Assembly: GCF_007744075.1 (NCBI RefSeq)
Contig: NZ_CP036266.1
Coordinates: forward strand, 2,101,655 to 2,165,654
Length of the DNA: 64,000 nt
Reading direction: 5' to 3'
Origin: Gimesia chilikensis
GTDB taxonomy: Bacteria; Planctomycetota; Planctomycetia; Planctomycetales; Planctomycetaceae
Shown here: piece after piece, positions 8,336-16,604 of the stretch
How the letters are laid out: the number at the start of each line of letters is the position of its first letter
Numbering within the stretch: the first letter of the stretch is position 1
Notes under the pieces: model-generated
Databases searched by the model: none
What the model saw: the letters and a program-made list of their open reading frames with translations, nothing else
Told to the model about the DNA's origin: nothing
Program-made: the position numbers and the translations under genes

Positions 8336-8851
8336 TTATTGGGTATTTCCATTTGATTTATTATCACGCATTCTTCTTATGAATAATACTAATCCATGTA
8401 ATAGACAAAGAGCAGTCATCCAAATTACAGCACCTAAAACTCGCTGCCAGTGGTGATCCGTTCCAGTTTTGATAGCAACAAATAATGTGAATGCTAGCAT
8501 CATCCCAAAGATGAAATACCAAGTTTTAAACCTGTTTAATTTCATTGGAGTCATCAAATTAAATGATGTGCCATATTTTACATAGAATTTCTCTTTGTCC
8601 CAGATAACTTGCCACTGCTTTGGATCTAAGTACTCCTGAAGATTTGGGTATTTATCAGCGACTTCTGTCAGATATTCAGATAGAGAGTCTCGACATGCTT
8701 GTTGAGACGGGTATCCAAACCAAGCCCATAACGGTTGACCTGGCTTTAAAAAAGAAGGATTAGACCCTCTGCACTCTCCTAACATGGCTCGATGTATAGC
8801 AATTGTCTTTAAGATTTCTTTTTCATCTTGCGTTAATGAGTTAGCATCCAT
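8336..8851 (-). CDS. Hypothetical protein with two C-terminal membrane segments
   Basis: 171 residues. The N-terminal ~110 residues are soluble and Trp/Tyr-rich (PLWAWFGYPSQQACRDSL). Two hydrophobic segments follow: TWYFIFGMMLAFTLFVAI and VLGAVIWMTALCLLHGLVLFI, with a basic C-terminal tail. Topology suggests a cytosolic domain tethered to the membrane. No family recognised. It lies alone, with AT-rich flanks, 141 bases downstream of the large kinase gene on the same strand. Confidence 0.6.
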   Translation of the reverse strand: MDANSLTQDEKEILKTIAIHRAMLGECRGSNPSFLKPGQPLWAWFGYPSQQACRDSLSEYLTEVADKYPNLQEYLDPKQWQVIWDKEKFYVKYGTSFNLMTPMKLNRFKTWYFIFGMMLAFTLFVAIKTGTDHHWQRVLGAVIWMTALCLLHGLVLFIRRMRDNKSNGNTQ

Positions 8852-8992
8852 TTTAATGTTCCACCAATTGAATAAACTCAGTACTTAACGTTAAGCACCC
8901 CTTGAATGACACCGGTTACAAGACATCATCTTCTTTTGTCTCCATGTCTGCTCTATCCGCATGTTGAAGCGGAGGCAAACAGGTCAACGTCT

Positions 8993-11900
8993 CTATTCGA
9001 TCTTCTTAATCATGATGTCCTTGAACGCAATATTTGCACCGCCCTTATGAAGTTGTAATCCAATAGAACCACTCTTTCGGTTCTGGTGTTCCTGATTGAC
9101 CACAACGATCCCGTTTATTCTCGCCCATATTTGATCTCCCATGGCAGCAATTACGCATTCATTCCATCCCGAGCGATCAATTGTATCTATAAGATCACGT
9201 TTCTGTGAATCATTCAGAACGTAGTATGTTTTATTGTTTACGTAGAGTTGGCCAAGTTCATCCATATTTTCTTCGTAAGAAATGTTTAATTGGGAGCCGG
9301 TCATCTTCTTCAGATCTGATAGCAGGTCACCTCGAAACTGAATTCCGCTGTCGCCAGATTTCAGCTTGAATTTCAGCTTCAATATGAAATCTTCAAACTC
9401 TTCCTTGGTCGCTGCATAGGTGTCCGATCCAGCTTTCGGGCTTTTATCACCATACAGAACTCCGTTCTCGATCCACCAGAATCTTCTATCAAGTTCCCAA
9501 TTATCCAAATCCTTTCCATTAAATAGCGGAATAAAATCACTGTCGTCTATCTTTTCCAGCTCCTGAATTGTTTTGGGAACCATGGCGGACTGACTACCAA
9601 CGGTCTCGGAAGGGGCGGATGCTGGGTTGGCTGGAGATGACGATTCTGGGGAATTATTGGTGGTCTTCAGGTCCGAAGCCGGGAGAGACAGTTCCCCCTC
9701 CACGACACGAAATCCCTGTGTATTCAATGATTTTCTAGGTTCAAGGAACCCACGACGAGAAGAGCGAAGGAATGAATTAAGGTCTATAAAACAGCCGCCA
9801 CGGATAACTCGCATCGTTCCTGTAGAGGGGCCTGATGGAAAAGCACTATATTCCTGTCGATAGGCATCCTCTGAGTACCAGTCTTGGCACCACTCGCGTA
9901 CATTGCCGCTCATATCGTACAGTCCCCAGGCATTGGGTTGCCGGGTGCCAACTGGACGCGGGCAAATAGTGTTTTTGGTATTCCACAATGACCAGCAATA
10001 GGAGTCTCGGGAATCAATTGGAAAATGGTAAATAGTGGTTGTTCCGGCTCGACATGCGTATTCCCATTCCGCTTCCGTCGGCAATCGGTAAACGCGGTCA
10101 TTACGTTTGCTAAGCCAGTTGCAAAACGCCATTGCGTCGGCGTATGTAACCATTGTAACTGGATAGCTGTCAGAAGCCGAATACCCTGGATTAGCCCAGT
10201 TAAAATCCGGATTATGCTCTCCATAACTCGACGCCCGACTTGCCTTCCAGCCACCCTCACCAGAGGCCTTAGCTTCGGTCACGTAGCCAGTTGCCTCCAC
10301 GAATTCACGAAACTGACCAACCGTGATTTCATAAGCACTCATGCTGAAGGGTTTTGAGATACTGATTTTTCGTCGTGGCTGTTCGTCCGACCTCGCGTCG
10401 GGATCACCTTCTACGCTTCCCATCACAAAGGAACCAGCCGGGAGTTCTACCATCTTCAATTTGAAGGGTTCATTATTTGCTACGGGTTTTTTGTTGATTG
10501 GATTGGCGTTGGCATCAGTTGTCGGGTCGTTGATCTGTACATTCAACTGATCTCGTCCACTGACAGTGATGTTGCCAGGAGTCAATTGCCGATTGCCAGG
10601 GCCGGCGAGAGAGAGTTTATAACTCCCGGGGGCAACCAGAAATTTGGCCTGGTCACCTAACTCGACAGATCGGACTTTCCCATCTTCGCTGGTGATCTGA
10701 ATGACATCACCGGGCTGATGATTTTCGACCAGAATTGTGGCTTGTCTGTCAGTTTCCACAATAAGCTGATAAGCTCCGAAACTACCCATACCAAGTATCA
10801 ACGCTATGAGTAGTATCCATGGACTAACACGCTTCTTTTGAGGTTGTGGGGTAATTTGAGGTTCCGGAGCTGCTGCTTTCTGACGCTTAGAATTCGTAGA
10901 AGTCCCTGGGCGATTCGTCTTTTGACGACCAGTCCCTGAGTCTGATGAAGGGGCAGGGGATCTGGTGTTTTTTTCCTGGGACTTGATCGACTGCTGCAGC
11001 TGCTCCAGTTTCACAGCGACGGAATAGATGTTTTTCGGTCGTTTCTGGGGATCCTTTTCTGTCAAGCGGTTGCCCAGCTTACTGAGGATCTTGATTAGGT
11101 GTTCCCGTTTTGGGCTACTCTTATCCGCTGGTAGCTTTGTGAGCAGATACTTGAGCACACGGCCTGTCGAATAGATATCAGAACGATAATCAACTGGTCC
11201 ACTACCGTGAGCCTGCTCAGGGGACATGTAGCCGACAGTGCCAGCTCCGATCCGGGCTGCAGATTTCCCCGATTCGGCGGCGATGGCCAGTCCGTAATCA
11301 ATCAGTTTGATTGTGCCGTCAGTCAGCCGCATGATATTGCCCGGTTTAACGTCACGATGAACAAAACCTTTAGCATGCAGCTGTTCCAGGGCACGGCAAG
11401 TTCCCAGTAACGCATCAATAATTTCTTCCGGCGTCTTTATCAGTCCCTGGTTGGCAAGGTTCTGTAGCGAATCCCCGTCGAGTAGTTCCTGGGCCAGAAA
11501 CAGGCAGCCATCGTGCTCCCAGGCGTCGTAGGCTCGGACCAGGTTGGGATGCTCCAGCTGACCAGCAGTTTCCATCTCCCGCAGGAAATGTTCATAAGCG
11601 ACCGGATCATCCTGCCGAATCCCCTGGATCACTTTCAGAGCGACAGGGCGTTTCAGGTTCGAGTGCCGCCCCTCATAAACCTCGCCCATTCCACCAGATC
11701 CGATCAATTTCAGCACTTCATACTGTCTCAGATTGCAGGGGACATCCAGTGTCGAATCATGGTCTTTTTGCTGACTGGGAGCGAGCTGTCCCCAGATCGT
11801 CGTGGCCCTATCTTGAAGCATCTCTTCTTCGATGGCGATGCGGGCATTTTCGAGATCGGCCTGGGTGATCCTAGCCAGTTGCTTCCCGATTTCATTGTGG

Positions 11901-12046
11901 GGCTCATCGAGCTGGCCGAGTATCAGCTGACATTTTTCGCAGATTTCCACATGATCACAGACGGATTCCAGCTGATCTCCAGGCAGGTCACCGTGGTTCA
12001 GTCGAATCAAATCTTCTTTTGTGGGGCAACTTGCCTTTTTGACCAT
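8993..12046 (-). CDS. Large Ser/Thr protein kinase with SUMF1-like (FGE-sulfatase) and DUF1080-like domains
   Basis: 1017 residues. Domain order: an N-terminal zinc-finger-like anti-sigma segment (CDHVEICEKC, ~30-40); a PknB-type kinase (~107-370) with GSGGMGEVYEG, VALKV, HRDVKPGNIM, LIDYGLA (DYG instead of DFG) and GTVGYMSPEQA; a Pro/Ser-rich linker; one membrane helix (WILLIALILGMGSFGAYQLI, ~412-431); a PEGA-like stretch; a SUMF1/FGE-like domain (~525-770) with LPAGSFVMGS, YRLPTEAEWEYACRAG, DMSGNVREWCQDWY, RVIRGG; and a C-terminal 3-keto-disaccharide hydrolase-like DUF1080 domain (~845-1017, FNGKDLDNWE). The paired cysteines of true FGE near SYCYRYRC are missing here, so this is probably a binding rather than a cysteine-oxidising domain. 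Pairs with the sigma factor gene immediately upstream, a common planctomycete arrangement. Confidence 0.92.
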   Translation of the reverse strand: MVKKASCPTKEDLIRLNHGDLPGDQLESVCDHVEICEKCQLILGQLDEPHNEIGKQLARITQADLENARIAIEEEMLQDRATTIWGQLAPSQQKDHDSTLDVPCNLRQYEVLKLIGSGGMGEVYEGRHSNLKRPVALKVIQGIRQDDPVAYEHFLREMETAGQLEHPNLVRAYDAWEHDGCLFLAQELLDGDSLQNLANQGLIKTPEEIIDALLGTCRALEQLHAKGFVHRDVKPGNIMRLTDGTIKLIDYGLAIAAESGKSAARIGAGTVGYMSPEQAHGSGPVDYRSDIYSTGRVLKYLLTKLPADKSSPKREHLIKILSKLGNRLTEKDPQKRPKNIYSVAVKLEQLQQSIKSQEKNTRSPAPSSDSGTGRQKTNRPGTSTNSKRQKAAAPEPQITPQPQKKRVSPWILLIALILGMGSFGAYQLIVETDRQATILVENHQPGDVIQITSEDGKVRSVELGDQAKFLVAPGSYKLSLAGPGNRQLTPGNITVSGRDQLNVQINDPTTDANANPINKKPVANNEPFKLKMVELPAGSFVMGSVEGDPDARSDEQPRRKISISKPFSMSAYEITVGQFREFVEATGYVTEAKASGEGGWKASRASSYGEHNPDFNWANPGYSASDSYPVTMVTYADAMAFCNWLSKRNDRVYRLPTEAEWEYACRAGTTTIYHFPIDSRDSYCWSLWNTKNTICPRPVGTRQPNAWGLYDMSGNVREWCQDWYSEDAYRQEYSAFPSGPSTGTMRVIRGGCFIDLNSFLRSSRRGFLEPRKSLNTQGFRVVEGELSLPASDLKTTNNSPESSSPANPASAPSETVGSQSAMVPKTIQELEKIDDSDFIPLFNGKDLDNWELDRRFWWIENGVLYGDKSPKAGSDTYAATKEEFEDFILKLKFKLKSGDSGIQFRGDLLSDLKKMTGSQLNISYEENMDELGQLYVNNKTYYVLNDSQKRDLIDTIDRSGWNECVIAAMGDQIWARINGIVVVNQEHQNRKSGSIGLQLHKGGANIAFKDIMIKKIE

Positions 12047-12130
12047 GATTGGGGTACCGAATATATTTGTCCTGTTTCTAGAAATGCTCCTGTGAATAAA
12101 TATCGGAGGGCCGTAACACGGAAAAATATA

Positions 12131-12778
12131 TTAAGAATCTTCGTTGAATTCGTCGACCATCAAATCCCTAAGTCGTTTCAGCACCCTTTGTTTGGCAACC
12201 CGCACAGCGGCAGTGGTCACATCGAACTCTTTCGCAATTTCAGAACTCGGAATATCCTCCACCGTTCTTTTCCAGAACATCTGCCAGGTCTTTTCGGCGG
12301 TCGATTCCCGAACCAGTTCTAACGCCCGGGCTTTGACTTCTTCCAGTGCCTGCTGTTCTCCGTCGATCTCATCAGCGTCTTTCTGGTCACGATTGACTAA
12401 GCCATCCAGCAGTTCCTGCGGTGTTCCCTGATCCTGAGGCAATGATCGGAAATAGTCTGCAGCCCGGCGTTCCACGATCGTACGCAGCCAGCCCCGAAAC
12501 TTGCCTTTGGCGGCATCACGCTCGAAGTTTCCAATGCTATTGTAGATTTTTTGGAGGGCATCCTGAAGAACATCGTCTTCTGCTGACTGAGGCACATTCT
12601 TTTTTCGAATCCAGAACTTCAGGAGTGGGGTGTAGACCAGCACAAAGTTATTCCACCGATCCTGGGAAAACTCCTTCAGGTCGAAAATCATGCTGGAACG
12701 GGTGTGCCATTGAGACTGGGAGTGGGATGGCTGGGGGGAATGGTCTTCTGGTTTCATACTGCCGTCAGGCTCAGTCAC
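12131..12778 (-). CDS. ECF-type RNA polymerase sigma factor
   Basis: 215 residues if the GTG at 12778 is used, chosen for GGGAGAG just upstream; a TTG at 12826 and ATG at 12757 are alternatives. Region 2 is visible as a helical segment with SAEDDVLQDALQKIYNSIGNF and KGKFRGWLRTIVERRAADYF; region 4 as IPSSEIAKEFDVTTAAVRVAKQRVLKRL, a helix-turn-helix. The family is the planctomycete/Rhodopirellula-type ECF sigma that is routinely encoded beside WD40/SUMF1-bearing kinases. It is 84 bases upstream of the kinase gene on the same strand, so the two are likely an operon, and the kinase or its CxxC head may regulate the sigma factor (inference). Confidence 0.9.
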   Translation of the reverse strand: MTEPDGSMKPEDHSPQPSHSQSQWHTRSSMIFDLKEFSQDRWNNFVLVYTPLLKFWIRKKNVPQSAEDDVLQDALQKIYNSIGNFERDAAKGKFRGWLRTIVERRAADYFRSLPQDQGTPQELLDGLVNRDQKDADEIDGEQQALEEVKARALELVRESTAEKTWQMFWKRTVEDIPSSEIAKEFDVTTAAVRVAKQRVLKRLRDLMVDEFNEDS

Positions 12779-13075
12779 ATTTTCTCTCCCGCTGCATGCA
12801 TGCTCATTTACTCGCTCTGGTAACAATTGAAGGAGTACTGATCGTTATGATATCTGTCCCCCAAAGGGTAGCAAAGTATGTGACAGAATGCCATTAGCAG
12901 GGGGCATGTGACCAGGGGGTGTCGGCAGGGACAGAATGGACCGGTTCTTTAAAATCTGGAATTTAAAGATGGTGCGGCGGCACTGTTTATTTCTTCTGAT
13001 TACTGTTGCTGAGTCGAAATTATCATTTTACAAGCAGTTGTCATTCTCAACAGTTAGATCATAGCCCGGCTGTGC
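12779..13075. other. Intergenic region upstream of sigma factor gene
   Basis: About 300 bases with no convincing gene. It contains G-rich runs around 12898-12930, including GGGTGTC at 12917 (a degenerate copy of the recurrent motif described below), and presumably the promoter of the sigma/kinase operon. Nothing else recognised. Confidence 0.4.
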
Positions 13076-13447
13076 TCATCTTGCTGGATTCCCCACCATG
13101 TGGATACTGTGTTTTCCTTGAAACCAGCGACCTGTTACGCGACTCTTGCGAAATGTGCCCAGGAAGCCATACTGGTGATCGAATACACTGATGTACCACG
13201 AGTGGTCCCCGATGTCAGGAAGCCGTCCCTCTACACGTGTCAGAGCATCCCGCCAGACACCAATGTGATTCACGAGGACTACCGCACGTCGTGTAGATTC
13301 ATCAAAGAACCGTTCCCAGCCTTGTGCCAGTTCCAGTTTGCCCTCAATTCCCCCAAATGGATCTATGTCACTATGCCCCAGATGGAGTGGGTTACATCGA
13401 GCAAAATGCAGAAGACCGTCAGTTGTCACTCCGACTACTTGGGCCAA
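13076..13447 (-). CDS. Uncertain ORF, possibly remnant gene
   Basis: A 124-codon open frame with no ATG at its start (TTG at 13447, preceded in frame by TAA about 15 bases upstream). The composition is protein-like, with regularly spaced Trp, Gly and Asp (LAQGWERFFDES, VNHIGVWRDALTRV, GDHSWYISVFDHQYGF). It overlaps head-to-head with the first ~30 codons of a plus-strand ORF and is codon-aligned with another open plus frame (13100-13486). Only one of these can be fully real. I favour this frame as once coding because of its composition, perhaps truncated. No family recognised. Confidence 0.3.
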   Translation of the reverse strand: MAQVVGVTTDGLLHFARCNPLHLGHSDIDPFGGIEGKLELAQGWERFFDESTRRAVVLVNHIGVWRDALTRVEGRLPDIGDHSWYISVFDHQYGFLGTFRKSRVTGRWFQGKHSIHMVGNPAR

Positions 13448-13719
13448 GTCTTCGAAAGCTTAAATATGCTCGTGAGGAGGGCATAGATTGGCGTCCATTG
13501 ATCAAAAGCCAGTTGAGTTCACTTGGACGGAAACAAGTCGCTACAAAGCGTCTCGACAATAAAACGGCTGACGCAAAAGTGATGAAGCAGGCGATAGAAA
13601 AACATCCTGATTCCCCAGCAGATCAACAGGCATATTGGTGCAACACGACACAAAAAAGTCGTGCTAGTTACTTCAGATTTCGTCAACGGTATCAGAAAAT
13701 GCTGGAAGATTCTGAGTGA
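13357..13719 (+). CDS. Hypothetical protein (120 aa), start uncertain
   Basis: Open frame ending at the TGA at 13717-13719. The first in-frame ATG is 13357; a GTG at 13324 is possible. The sequence YAPDGVGYIEQNAEDR, then LRKLKYAREEGIDWRPL, and a Lys/Arg-rich C-terminus (KSRASYFRFRQRYQKM) look like genuine protein but match no family I know. No clear ribosome site, so the start may be wrong or the gene may be a 5'-truncated remnant. It is the first member of the small-gene array; its stop codon is part of a TGACACC motif. Confidence 0.4.
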   Translation: MDLCHYAPDGVGYIEQNAEDRQLSLRLLGPSLRKLKYAREEGIDWRPLIKSQLSSLGRKQVATKRLDNKTADAKVMKQAIEKHPDSPADQQAYWCNTTQKSRASYFRFRQRYQKMLEDSE

Positions 13720-13767
13720 CACCTGCATTCCATCCATTACCACACCTATCCAGCAAGGAGCAGATAA

Positions 13768-14076
13768 ATGCTTAAACAGATCGCCAAATCAGACGGCAAT
13801 AATGAATGTCTCATGAAAGCAGCCAGCGATGCCATCGCAGTTCAAGATGCTGTCAATCTTATTGCTATAGTTGGATGTTTCCATCGACACCTCAAGGCAA
13901 TGAGAGAAACTGGAATGTCTGGGGATGAACTCAACAATCATCCAGTCACGATCTGCTTCATAAGTAAGTTATCCAGTCTGTGCAGGATGACTGTTGAACG
14001 GGAAACTAAAGCCTTTGGGGCCATTGAAAAGATGGCAAATGGCGAAACGGTTCAGTACGAAGTGATTCCCATCTGA
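13768..14076 (+). CDS. Hypothetical small protein (102 aa)
   Basis: Clear start: ATG with AAGGAG ten bases upstream. All-helical looking, with CLMKAASDAIAVQDAVNLIAIVGCFHRHLK in the first half (quoted here in outline: alternating Ala/Val-rich helix and Cys at ~15 and ~37), and a second Cys/Ser segment. No membrane helix strong enough to call and no signal peptide. Unknown family. Its stop codon TGA at 14074 begins a TGACACCC motif. Flanked by other small accessory genes, it is likely part of the mobile-element cargo. Confidence 0.6.
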   Translation: MLKQIAKSDGNNECLMKAASDAIAVQDAVNLIAIVGCFHRHLKAMRETGMSGDELNNHPVTICFISKLSSLCRMTVERETKAFGAIEKMANGETVQYEVIPI

Positions 14077-14103
14077 CACCCATTGATTGATCATTTGCAA
14101 CAG

Positions 14104-14760
14104 TTACTTCTTCCCCTTGGGTTTTTCGTCATCTTTGAATGTGGATAAGACATACCTCCGATTCAGTGGCTGCGGAAAACGAGCCTCAGATTCGAACAAC
14201 TTACGGATTTTTTCCAGCTTGGTTTTGTTTATCTCATATGGATTTTTAATGACTACCCAACTAACGTTTTCGCTGTAGGGCGGTGTGGTCAGCGATCCTT
14301 CATATCTGTAGTGCTTTTCCCAGTCGGTTGGCAAAAAGTCCTGTGGATTAAAAGAGACATGATAATCAGGACCGTTGCTTGTTCCAGCAGAGGAGAGAGA
14401 GGCGATCTGTGTGAGCAATGAATGCAAAGGATCTTTTGTTTTGCCGGGTTCGATGAAAATCCCAATAACTGCCAGTGATCCATCATGAGAATTTTGGTGA
14501 ACCACGTGTAACTCCATCGTATGCTGACTTCCATCCACCCAGTGCTCACTGGGATGATGAAAATGAAACTGTCTCAGGTGATATTTCTTACCGGATAGTT
14601 CGATGTATTGACGACAGTCCGAAGCGAAAAGTACCTGCATTCCATGATCACCTTTATGAATGTGACCATGGACATCACCATTCCATTCTATCTTTAATTT
14701 GTCGTCTCCGAAGTCTGCATAAATCGAATTTCTGATATCGATAGGGGACTGCTGGTTCAT
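14104..14760 (-). CDS. Alpha-class carbonic anhydrase, no signal peptide
   Basis: 218 residues from the ATG at 14760. It begins directly with NQQSPIDIRN, the alpha-CA entry motif, so no export signal is present, unlike most bacterial alpha-CAs, which are periplasmic. Zinc ligands are in QFHFHHPSEHWVDG (two His) and MELHVVHQN (third His). The C-terminal YEGSLTTPPYSENVSWVV is the hydrophobic-pocket signature around Thr199. Length fits the family minus the signal. Catalyses CO2 hydration; here probably cytosolic. The only gene of the 13.7-17.3 kb array with an ordinary metabolic function, and oriented opposite to most neighbours. Confidence 0.93.
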   Translation of the reverse strand: MNQQSPIDIRNSIYADFGDDKLKIEWNGDVHGHIHKGDHGMQVLFASDCRQYIELSGKKYHLRQFHFHHPSEHWVDGSQHTMELHVVHQNSHDGSLAVIGIFIEPGKTKDPLHSLLTQIASLSSAGTSNGPDYHVSFNPQDFLPTDWEKHYRYEGSLTTPPYSENVSWVVIKNPYEINKTKLEKIRKLFESEARFPQPLNRRYVLSTFKDDEKPKGKK

Positions 14761-14914
14761 GGTGTGCTTTTCCTGTTCTCAAATGATGGATTCACTGTTG
14801 TTCAGGTTGTCCCAAATCAGATTAAGTAAGACAAGAATATTCTTTCCTGAAAACCATCTGACACCCATCAGATGAATGCTGAACCAATCACGATCATTTG
14901 ATGAAAGGAACAAG

Positions 14915-15202
14915 ATGATTCAGAAAAGTAAACCTCTCTTCCAACTCGGTCGGACTGTCGCCACACATGGAGCTCTCGATGCTCTCCAGAAAAATAATCA
15001 GTCACCGCTTGAGTTCTTTGAAAGACATAAGCATGGGGACTGGTCTGAGCTGTGTTCGGAAGATCGCCAGACTAATGAGCAGGCTCTTAAAGACGGCGAC
15101 CGGATTTTCTCGGTCTACCATCTCAAGGACAACACAAAGATCTGGGTAATTACCGAAGCAGATCGCAGTGCCACAACAATTCTGCTCCCCGAAGAATATT
15201 GA
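14915..15202 (+). CDS. Plasmid/ICE-associated small protein
   Basis: Start at ATG 14915, seven bases after AAAGGA; an upstream in-frame start at 14876 lacks a ribosome site. The 95-residue product has the pattern FQLGRTVATHGALDAL, GDWSELCSEDRQTNE, FSVYHLKDNTKIWVITEADR and ends TTILLPEEY. That exact architecture is familiar from small proteins carried on conjugative plasmids and integrative elements, often annotated only as plasmid-related. Biochemical role unknown. It supports the view that this stretch is mobile-element cargo. A TGACACCC copy inside an inverted repeat (CATCTGA/TCAGATG) lies 56 bases before the start. Confidence 0.8.
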   Translation: MIQKSKPLFQLGRTVATHGALDALQKNNQSPLEFFERHKHGDWSELCSEDRQTNEQALKDGDRIFSVYHLKDNTKIWVITEADRSATTILLPEEY

Positions 15203-15259
15203 AATCGACACCCTCAATCACTGTGTTCTTAACTTCAACATTCTTTCTGGGAGATAAAC

Positions 15260-15475
15260 ATGATGGACGATCATCTTGACCAATTTATGGAAGATCATCT
15301 CAACGGTGGCTATGGCGACATATTAGACGAACAAGCAGCAGATGAGTTCGCCGAAGAATTCGACGAATATCTTCCTTTTGACGAGCCGTGGGATGATATT
15401 CTGCAACAACAGGAACTGGAAGATTTCGAGCAGGCAGACGAGTATTTCGGCTTCTTCGGCTACGACGAATTCTAA
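15260..15475 (+). CDS. Extremely acidic small protein, candidate DNA mimic
   Basis: 71 residues with 26 Asp/Glu and no Lys or Arg at all (two His only). The start is ATG at 15260 or the adjacent ATG at 15263, after GGGAGA. Acidic residues are spread along the chain with aromatic and Leu/Ile residues between (EEFDEYLPFDEPWDD, FFGYDEF), as in proteins that mimic the DNA phosphate backbone such as Ocr and ArdA. No sequence match to those families is evident. Placed between two plasmid-type small genes. An anti-restriction or other DNA-binding-protein inhibitor role is inference from charge and context; it could instead be a chaperone-like or structural acidic protein. Confidence 0.65.
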   Translation: MMDDHLDQFMEDHLNGGYGDILDEQAADEFAEEFDEYLPFDEPWDDILQQQELEDFEQADEYFGFFGYDEF

Positions 15476-15569
15476 TCTCTAAGTTCCTAAAACAAGACAC
15501 CCACAAGACTGATCCAAGAATCACTGCGATTCTTGCATCAGTTTTTTTCTTTTAAGGGGAGATCATTTT

Positions 15570-16001
15570 ATGGGGTGGACGTATCCGACAGACGTTTCAA
15601 GAAAAGAACTCATTCAACAGCGGACTAAATCATGGCAACGCGAGATTAATGGAGTGACTGTTAAATCGACTTGCCTCTCTCACTGTTTCCGAGGCGGTAG
15701 ATTTAGCGGCGTGCTATGGGCGGTATTTGAGCGGACGTTTGAAAAAGGTGGCGAGCAGGTTGAACGAACGCAACGCTGGATTACCTGCGACTTAATTCGC
15801 TGCCATGGAGGGGACTGGGGTTACAAGGACATGCAGGAAGCCGAACATCCTTATTACTATTCCTGCCCACAAAAATATCTGGATCTGGTGCCTACAGAAG
15901 AGTTTGGCGGCAATGCCGAATGGCGATCTCAGGTGAGACTTTACCACCAAAAACAGCTTGAAAAAAGGCGTCAGAAGAAGCCTCAAGGTCTCACTCAATG
16001 A
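15570..16001 (+). CDS. DUF6927-like protein of mobile elements
   Basis: 143 residues; ATG preceded by AGGGGAGA. The N-terminus MGWTYPTDVSRKELI and the pattern STCLSHCFRGGRFSGVLWAVFE, then RWITCDLIRC, DWGYKDMQEAEHPYYYSCP match proteins found on plasmids and ICEs under DUF6927-type annotation. Several conserved Cys and aromatic residues; no catalytic motif known. Cytosolic. The stop codon TGA at 15999 is the start of a TGACACCC motif. Family name given from memory of the pattern, so moderately sure; function unknown. Confidence 0.7.
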   Translation: MGWTYPTDVSRKELIQQRTKSWQREINGVTVKSTCLSHCFRGGRFSGVLWAVFERTFEKGGEQVERTQRWITCDLIRCHGGDWGYKDMQEAEHPYYYSCPQKYLDLVPTEEFGGNAEWRSQVRLYHQKQLEKRRQKKPQGLTQ

Positions 16002-16055
16002 CACCCGCATGAGCTCTATAACAAACATTCTTCATTTTATTTACAGGAGATGCCA

Positions 16056-16307
16056 ATGACTGATCGCACAGAAGCAGAAGCCATCCGTCGGGTGATGACT
16101 CAAAGCATTAATGCTGTTGAGGGTAGTCGAGAATTTTTGGAAGCGAAGCACGGACAGGTCTGGGATACCAGTGAACTCCAGCAGGAGTTCGAAGTGCTGG
16201 GGTTTTGTAGTCCATGCTGTGTCGTCCGCAATCGTTCTAATTCACAGAGGGGGACCGTGTTTTTTCAGCATAATCCTCGTTTCTATTTCGGTTTCGAACC
16301 TGAATAA
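16056..16307 (+). CDS. Small mobile-element-associated protein (83 aa)
   Basis: The start is taken as the second ATG (16056), six bases after AGGAG; the ATG at 16050 abuts the ribosome site and is unlikely. The protein has a helical N-terminus and then LQQEFEVLGFCSPCCVVRNR with a C-x2-CC cluster, GTVFFQHNPRFYFGFEPE at the end. This pattern (FxVxGFxxPxVVVxRK...G.L.F.H.PRFYFxF) is seen in small genes of conjugative elements of unknown role. It lies in the repeat-motif array, 57 bases after a TGACACCC copy. Confidence 0.65.
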   Translation: MTDRTEAEAIRRVMTQSINAVEGSREFLEAKHGQVWDTSELQQEFEVLGFCSPCCVVRNRSNSQRGTVFFQHNPRFYFGFEPE

Positions 16308-16376
16308 ATCCTTATTGTGTCTGTGGAGTCAGGGAGGACTTTGCAGACACCTTCATTATATATTGGAGACTTAAAT

Positions 16377-16499
16377 GTGAACGATAAGAAATGCAGACGG
16401 AATAATCCAGCCAAGATCATTCCCAATTCATTAAAGAAACCTCGATCATCTGCACGAACCTATTATGGCAAAGGCGTTTCCCGTCAGATGAGATGCTGA
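16377..16499 (+). CDS. Very small basic protein (40 aa), tentative
   Basis: GTG start at 16377 after TGGAGAC, giving a 40-residue Lys/Arg/Asn-rich peptide (VNDKKCRRNNPAKIIP at the start, KKPRSSARTYYGKGVSRQ later). Preceded 31 bases upstream by a GACACC copy, like its neighbours. Strongly basic, possibly nucleic-acid binding. No homologue known to me. Could be spurious; the ribosome site, composition and array position are the only support. Confidence 0.35.
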   Translation: MNDKKCRRNNPAKIIPNSLKKPRSSARTYYGKGVSRQMRC

Positions 16500-16604
16500 G
16501 AGCTCTCACTCAGATTGAACTTGTCAGTTTGACAACTTGAATCGTTGGGCTGGGGATGAGTGCCTGTGAAATCCTCCGTGATTCCGCAGACACCCAAATT
16601 GACC

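Noticed and set aside
13100-13486. Plus-strand open frame of 128 codons
   Set aside because: Codon-aligned antisense of a more protein-like minus frame; rich in Cys, Ser and Gln as expected of a shadow.
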